NCBI GenBank assembly: GCA_025350425.1 | Contig: JANXXW010000285.1 | Location: 1 to 9,665, forward strand | DNA: 9,665 nt | Direction: 5' to 3' | DNA from: Rhodospirillales bacterium | GTDB taxonomy: Bacteria > Pseudomonadota > Alphaproteobacteria > Acetobacterales > Acetobacteraceae | In this document: positions 5,723-9,665 of the stretch, piece after piece | Layout: each line of letters starts with the position of its first letter | Numbering within the stretch: position 1 is the first letter of the stretch | Position numbers and translations under genes: made by a program | Notes under the pieces: model-generated | Database searches by the model: none | Seen by the model: only the letters and a program-made list of their open reading frames with translations | What the model was told of the DNA's origin: nothing

Positions 5723-7324
5723 AATCGAGACGGCACCACTTTCGTCGGCTTGTAGCGAAAACGCCGCCGCCATCAGGGCTTTGGTATAATCTTCACGCGG
5801 ATTGGAGAAGATTTCATCCGCCGGACCCTCCTCCACTATCTTTCCCCGGCGCAACACCATTACGCGATGGGCCAGGGCGCGGACGACTTTCAGGTCGTGG
5901 CTGATGAAAAGATAGCCGAGATCGTGGTCGCGTTGCAGGCGACGCAGCAGCGAGACGATCTGCGCCTGCACTGACATGTCGAGGGCGCTGGTGGGCTCGT
6001 CCAGCACGACGAAGCGGGGCCGAAGTACCATCGCCCGCGCGATAGCCACCCTTTGCCGCTGGCCGCCGCTGAATTCATGGGGATAGTGTTCCGAGCAGCC
6101 CTCGGGAAGACCGACCTCGTTCAGCACTTCTTCCACGCGCGCGTTGCGTTGGGCGCGGGACAGTTCGGGCTCGTGAACCCTCAGCCCTTCGGCGACGATT
6201 TCTCCGACATTGAGTCGGGGGGAGAGGCTACCGAACGGGTCCTGGAACACGATCTGAGCCCGCGCCCGCAGTTTTCGCCGGACCCGTGGTTCAAGTTTGG
6301 CCAAGTCCTGGCCCTCGAACACGATGTGTCCCTCAGCGGCTTCCAGGCGTAACAGGCCGAAGCCCGCCGTTGACTTGCCCGATCCACTCTCGCCGACAAG
6401 CCCGACGGTTTCGCCCTCTCGCACCAGGATGGTGATGCCGTCCACAGCGCGCACATGGCCGACTGTCCGGCGCATGAGGCCACGCCGGATAGGAAAATGC
6501 ACCCGCATGTCGCGGGCCTCCACCAGCATCTTGGCGTCCGCGCGTACCGGCGCTGGGCGTCCGCGCGGCTCGGCGCCCAATAATAGCTTGGTGTAGGCAT
6601 GTTGCGGGTCGCCGAAAACGCTCTTTACCGTGCCAGCCTCGACGATACGGCCGTCCTTCATGACGCAGACCCGATCAGCGAAGCGTTTGACGATAGCAAG
6701 GTCGTGGCTGATGAGCAGCAGGGCCAAGCCCCGTGCCGCCTTTTCAGCCGCCAGCAGTTGCAGGATCTGGGCCTGGATCGTCACATCCAGGGCCGTGGTG
6801 GGCTCGTCAGCGATCAGCAAGGCTGGGTTGTTGGCCAGCGCCATCGCGATCATCACGCGTTGCCTTTGGCCACCGGATAGCTGGTGAGGATAGGCGTCCA
6901 ACCGATGCTCGGCGTCGGCGAAACCAGCTTCGGCCAAAACGGCCACCACCCGCTTCCGCATGATCGGCAGGGGTGCGGGATTGTGCAACTCCACCGCTTC
7001 GCTGATCTGGCGCCCGATTTTCTTGAGCGGGTTGAGGCTGGTCATCGGCTCCTGGAAGATCATCCCCGCGACGCCGCCACGCAGCCGTCGCAATGCCTGC
7101 GAGGAGGCACCGATCACGCTTTGTCCGTCCAGCACGACACGTCCTGTCGAAACGCCGTGCGGCGGCAGTAGTTGGAGTAGCGATAGGGCTGTCATCGATT
7201 TGCCGGAGCCACTTTCACCGACCAGCGCGAGCGTTTCACCGCGATCTAGCGTGAACGAGACTTCGCGCAGCACGCATTTGCTTCCGAACGAAACCGATAG
7301 GTTCTCCACTTCAACGAGGCTCAT
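5720..7324 (-). CDS. yejF: Fused double-ATPase of a peptide ABC importer, YejF type
   Basis: A 534-residue cytoplasmic protein with two complete ABC ATPase modules that energise the YejBE permease. First module: Walker A GESGSGKS (36-43), Q-loop Q91, signature LSGGQ (149-153), Walker B LLIADEP (169-175), switch His207. Second module: Walker A GESGSGKS (311-318), Q361, signature FSGGQ (418-422), Walker B FVVLDEP (438-444), His476. Each module is followed by the extra C-terminal helix typical of oligopeptide transporters (AYTKLLL 243-249; DYTKALM 512-518). Length and fusion match YejF rather than separate OppD/OppF. In E. coli the Yej system imports oligopeptides including microcin C. The start ATG overlaps the yejE stop (ATGA, 7321-7324) and has GGAG nine bases upstream. 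The gene is intact and ends four bases from the converging NIPSNAP stop. Confidence 0.95.
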   Translation of the reverse strand: MSLVEVENLSVSFGSKCVLREVSFTLDRGETLALVGESGSGKSMTALSLLQLLPPHGVSTGRVVLDGQSVIGASSQALRRLRGGVAGMIFQEPMTSLNPLKKIGRQISEAVELHNPAPLPIMRKRVVAVLAEAGFADAEHRLDAYPHQLSGGQRQRVMIAMALANNPALLIADEPTTALDVTIQAQILQLLAAEKAARGLALLLISHDLAIVKRFADRVCVMKDGRIVEAGTVKSVFGDPQHAYTKLLLGAEPRGRPAPVRADAKMLVEARDMRVHFPIRRGLMRRTVGHVRAVDGITILVREGETVGLVGESGSGKSTAGFGLLRLEAAEGHIVFEGQDLAKLEPRVRRKLRARAQIVFQDPFGSLSPRLNVGEIVAEGLRVHEPELSRAQRNARVEEVLNEVGLPEGCSEHYPHEFSGGQRQRVAIARAMVLRPRFVVLDEPTSALDMSVQAQIVSLLRRLQRDHDLGYLFISHDLKVVRALAHRVMVLRRGKIVEEGPADEIFSNPREDYTKALMAAAFSLQADESGAVSI

Positions 7325-8352
7325 TTCGGCATTCTCCGCGGATCAAACGCGTCGCGGACCGCCTCGCCGACGAAGATCAGCAACGTGAGTATGGTGCCAA
7401 GAACCAAGAAAGCGGTGATCCCAAGCCACGGCGCCTGCATGTTGTTCTTGCCTTGCGAAATCAGCTCCCCGAGCGAGGCCGAACCTGGCGGCAGGCCAAA
7501 GCCGAGGAAGTCGAGAGTGGAAAGTATGGTGACAGACCCTGACAAGGTGAATGGAAGAAAAGTCAGGGTCGCCACCATCGCGTTAGGCAAAATGTGGCGC
7601 CACATAATGATGACGTCTGAAACGCCGAGCGCTCGTGCCGCTCGTACATAGTCGAGATTGCGTCCGCGCAGGAATTCGGCGCGCACCACGCCTGTCAGGC
7701 TCATCCAACTGAACAGCAACAAAAAGATCAGCAATACCCAAAAGCTCGGCGTGATGACACTGCCAAGGATGATGAGAAGATAGATCTGTGGCATCCCCGA
7801 CCAGACTTCAATGAAACGCTGGAACAGCAGGTCGGTAAGCCCACCGTAGAAGCCCTGCACCGCGCCGGCCGTAACGCCGATCACGGAACTGATGATGGTG
7901 AGTGTGAAGCCGAACAGCACGGAGATCCGGAAGCCGTAGATCACGCGCGCCAGCACGTCCCTTGCCTGATCGTCGGTGCCGAGAGGATTTTTCCACGAAG
8001 GCGGTGCCGGCGCCGGCACGGGCAAATTCTTCACCACAGAATTATAGGAGTAATGCACCGGCGGCCAGACCATCCAGCCTTTTGCATTGATGGCGGCGCG
8101 GAGCGTGGGATCGCTGTAATCGGCCTCGAGCGGCATCATATCGGAGCCGAATGTGTCCTCGCTGTAATCCGTCAGCACGGGAAAGAACCAGTGGTCGTTG
8201 AAGTGGATCAGCAAAGGGCGGTCGTTGGCGATAAACTCGGCGAAAAGGCTGAAGCCAAAAAGCACGAGAAATATCCACATCGACCAATAGCCACGCGAAT
8301 GAGCGCGGAAAACCTTCAGGCGCCGACGGTTTAGCGGGGATACGCGCATCAC
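7321..8352 (-). CDS. yejE: Peptide ABC importer permease, YejE type
   Basis: A 343-residue inner-membrane permease of the DppC/OppC class. One membrane segment (about 24-42) is followed by a long periplasmic stretch (about 43-140) typical of YejE, then the five-segment permease core. The EAA loop that docks onto the ATPase is visible as DYVRAARALGVSDVIIMWRHI (234-254) followed by LPNAM (255-259). The C-terminal end VGEAVRDAFDPRRM (328-341) is the standard class ending. GTG at 8352 overlaps the yejB stop (GTGA), and the next codon is ATG at 8349, which shares one base with that stop. Either could be used, and no Shine-Dalgarno is apparent. It works as a heterodimer with YejB and takes energy from YejF. 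Confidence 0.94.
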   Translation of the reverse strand: MMRVSPLNRRRLKVFRAHSRGYWSMWIFLVLFGFSLFAEFIANDRPLLIHFNDHWFFPVLTDYSEDTFGSDMMPLEADYSDPTLRAAINAKGWMVWPPVHYSYNSVVKNLPVPAPAPPSWKNPLGTDDQARDVLARVIYGFRISVLFGFTLTIISSVIGVTAGAVQGFYGGLTDLLFQRFIEVWSGMPQIYLLIILGSVITPSFWVLLIFLLLFSWMSLTGVVRAEFLRGRNLDYVRAARALGVSDVIIMWRHILPNAMVATLTFLPFTLSGSVTILSTLDFLGFGLPPGSASLGELISQGKNNMQAPWLGITAFLVLGTILTLLIFVGEAVRDAFDPRRMPK

Positions 8353-9419
8353 TTACTGGAAGTGAAGTCTATGCGAGGATCGACCAAGGTATACATGATG
8401 TCTCCTACGATTTGCATGAGCAGCCCGAGCAGCGTGAACATGTAAAGCGTCCCGAACACCACGGGATAGTCGCGCCGTATCGCCGATTCGAAGCCGAGCA
8501 GGCCGAGGCCATCGAGCGAGAAGACGATTTCGACCAGCAGCGACGACGAGAACAGAATGCCGATGAACGCCGCGGGAAATCCCGCAATTATCAGCAGCAT
8601 CGCGTTACGAAATACGTGGCGATACAGGATACGCATCTCGGTCGCACCCTTGGCGCGGGCTGTGACCACGTATTGTTTGCGGATTTCCTCCAGGAAGCAG
8701 TTCTTGGTCAGGATGGTCAGGCTGGCGAAGCCGCCGACCACCAGGGCCACAGTGGGCAGTACGATGTGCCAGAGATAGTCCGCGATACGCGCGGGCCACG
8801 TCCAGTGCTCCGAACCCTGGCTGGACAGTCCTCGCAGCGGGAACCATGTCACAAAGCTGCCACCGGCAAAAAGGACGATGAGCAGAATTGCGAACAGGAA
8901 GCCGGGAATGGCGTAGCCCACGAGCACGGCGGCGCTGGTCACCACGTCGAACCGGGTGCCGTCGCGGACCGCCTTCGAGATGCCAAGCGGGATCGATACC
9001 AGGTAGATAAGCAGGGTCGACCAGAGGCCGAGCGAGATCGAAACCGGCATCTTGTCCAGCACCAGCCGAATGACGGTTTGGCCACGGAAGAAACTATTGC
9101 CAAAGTTAAACGTGAGATAATCCCGCAACATCAGGAAAAAGCGCTCGGGGGCGGGTTTGTCGAAACCGAACATCTTCTTGATATTTTCGACCAGGACAGG
9201 ATCAAGCCCGCGTGCGCCCCGATAGTCGCCCGGCGTGGACACCTCGGAGCCGCCGCCGCTCACGCGCTCCATCGTGGTGCCGCCCTTGCCCCTCAACTCC
9301 GCCATCATCTGCTCGACAGGACCGCCTGGCGCGAATTGCACCACGACGAAGTTGATCGCGATGATGCCAAACAGCGTGGGAATCACCAGCAACAGTCGCC
9401 GTAGCAGATAAGCGGCCAT
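8349..9419 (-). CDS. yejB: Peptide ABC importer permease, YejB type
   Basis: A 356-residue inner-membrane permease of the DppB/OppB class. It opens with the class hallmark YLLRRLLLVIPTLFGIIAIN (4-23) and FAPGGPVEQ (29-37). The glycine-rich hydrophilic insert at about 43-72 and the following RGLDP..VENIKKMFGFDKP segment are YejB features. The core membrane segments start near 127. The EAA loop reads YVVTARAKGATEMRILYRHV (250-269) and RNAM (271-274). The ending GDIMYTLVDPRIDF (339-352) is typical. The start ATG lies 9 bases after the yejA stop, with only a weak ribosome site; the stop overlaps yejE. It forms the transmembrane channel with YejE. Confidence 0.94.
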   Translation of the reverse strand: MAAYLLRRLLLVIPTLFGIIAINFVVVQFAPGGPVEQMMAELRGKGGTTMERVSGGGSEVSTPGDYRGARGLDPVLVENIKKMFGFDKPAPERFFLMLRDYLTFNFGNSFFRGQTVIRLVLDKMPVSISLGLWSTLLIYLVSIPLGISKAVRDGTRFDVVTSAAVLVGYAIPGFLFAILLIVLFAGGSFVTWFPLRGLSSQGSEHWTWPARIADYLWHIVLPTVALVVGGFASLTILTKNCFLEEIRKQYVVTARAKGATEMRILYRHVFRNAMLLIIAGFPAAFIGILFSSSLLVEIVFSLDGLGLLGFESAIRRDYPVVFGTLYMFTLLGLLMQIVGDIMYTLVDPRIDFTSSK

Positions 9420-9428
9420 CGCTGCGGT

Positions 9429-9665
9429 CTACAGGCCGGAGCGGCGCGCGGCATCGGTGGCGGCGGCGAGCTTGGCATCGACCCACCAACTATCGAAGGC
9501 GATACCAGTGCGAACAGGCTGGGCAGGGTGGCCGAAGCGATCCCAGAACGCGGCGTTGAAACTTTGTATATGCCAGTTGGGAACCACGTACCAGTTCCAC
9601 AGCAGAACGCGATCAAGCGCCTTGGTGGCCACGGACAATTTCGTCACGTCGCGCGCCTCGATCAC
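9429..9665 (-). CDS. yejA: Peptide-binding protein YejA (SBP family 5), C-terminal part
   Basis: The last 78 codons of a periplasmic substrate-binding protein; its N-terminal region, including any signal peptide, lies beyond the right edge. The visible codons run without interruption from the edge. Recognisable pieces are ALDRVLLWNWYVVPNWHI (16-33 of the fragment), FNAAFWDRFG (36-45) and GIAFDSWWVDAKLAAA (54-69), the usual ending of YejA-type proteins, where the chain approaches its last helix. First-gene position ahead of yejB, yejE and yejF gives the standard yejABEF order. The protein captures oligopeptides for the permease. Substrate preference cannot be read from this fragment. Confidence 0.9.
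   Translation of the reverse strand: MIEARDVTKLSVATKALDRVLLWNWYVVPNWHIQSFNAAFWDRFGHPAQPVRTGIAFDSWWVDAKLAAATDAARRSGL

Noticed and set aside
5690..5760. Possible intrinsic terminator between NIPSNAP and yejF
   Set aside because: The only pairings found (for example GCCGA with TCGGC about 34 bases apart) are short with a large loop and no T-run.
8412..9404. Long open frame of 330 codons on the plus strand opposite yejB
   Set aside because: It lies wholly antisense to a clear permease gene. Its composition (rich in His, Gln, Arg, Glu) is what the complement of a hydrophobic, GC-rich gene gives. No family motif and no ribosome site.

Overview
The window looks like ordinary core chromosome of a GC-rich alphaproteobacterium. 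Gene content and order point there: a hemC-hemD-mitofilin-hemY cluster divergent from tsaD is an alphaproteobacterial arrangement. The HemC sequence, with its longer N-terminal domain, made me think of Acetobacteraceae, but that family assignment is from memory and is an inference. I see no mobile element, tRNA, rRNA, CRISPR array or clear compositional break.

Layout. (1) Positions 1-1324, minus strand: tsaD (tRNA t6A37 synthesis) followed by the first 88 codons of rlmJ (23S rRNA m6A2030 methyltransferase), joined by a 4-base ATGA overlap; rlmJ runs off the left edge. (2) About 1325-1445: a short divergent intergenic region that probably holds the promoters of both flanking units. (3) Positions 1446-5715, plus strand: a tightly packed unit of hemC, hemD, a Mic60/mitofilin-like membrane protein, a HemY-type TPR membrane protein with a C-terminal four-cysteine zinc-ribbon-like tail, and a small NIPSNAP-family protein. 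(4) Positions 5720-9665, minus strand: yejF, yejE, yejB and the C-terminal end of yejA, a peptide ABC importer. It converges on unit 3 with only 4 bases between the two stop codons.

How the genes work together. HemC and HemD are consecutive enzymes that turn porphobilinogen into uroporphyrinogen III, the last common precursor of heme, siroheme and corrinoids. Mic60 and HemY are inner-membrane proteins that travel with them. In alphaproteobacteria Mic60 is the ancestor-type homologue of the mitochondrial cristae organiser. NIPSNAP closes the unit; its eukaryotic homologues are also mitochondrial. The Yej unit is a complete importer set: binding protein (partial here), two permeases and a fused double ATPase. 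Most internal junctions overlap by 1-8 bases and lack a good Shine-Dalgarno, so translational coupling is likely throughout.

I did not find a convincing undescribed system. The most rewarding points are the company of Mic60 and NIPSNAP in one heme unit and the LapB-like architecture of the HemY protein. No stretch over 300 bases lacks a gene.
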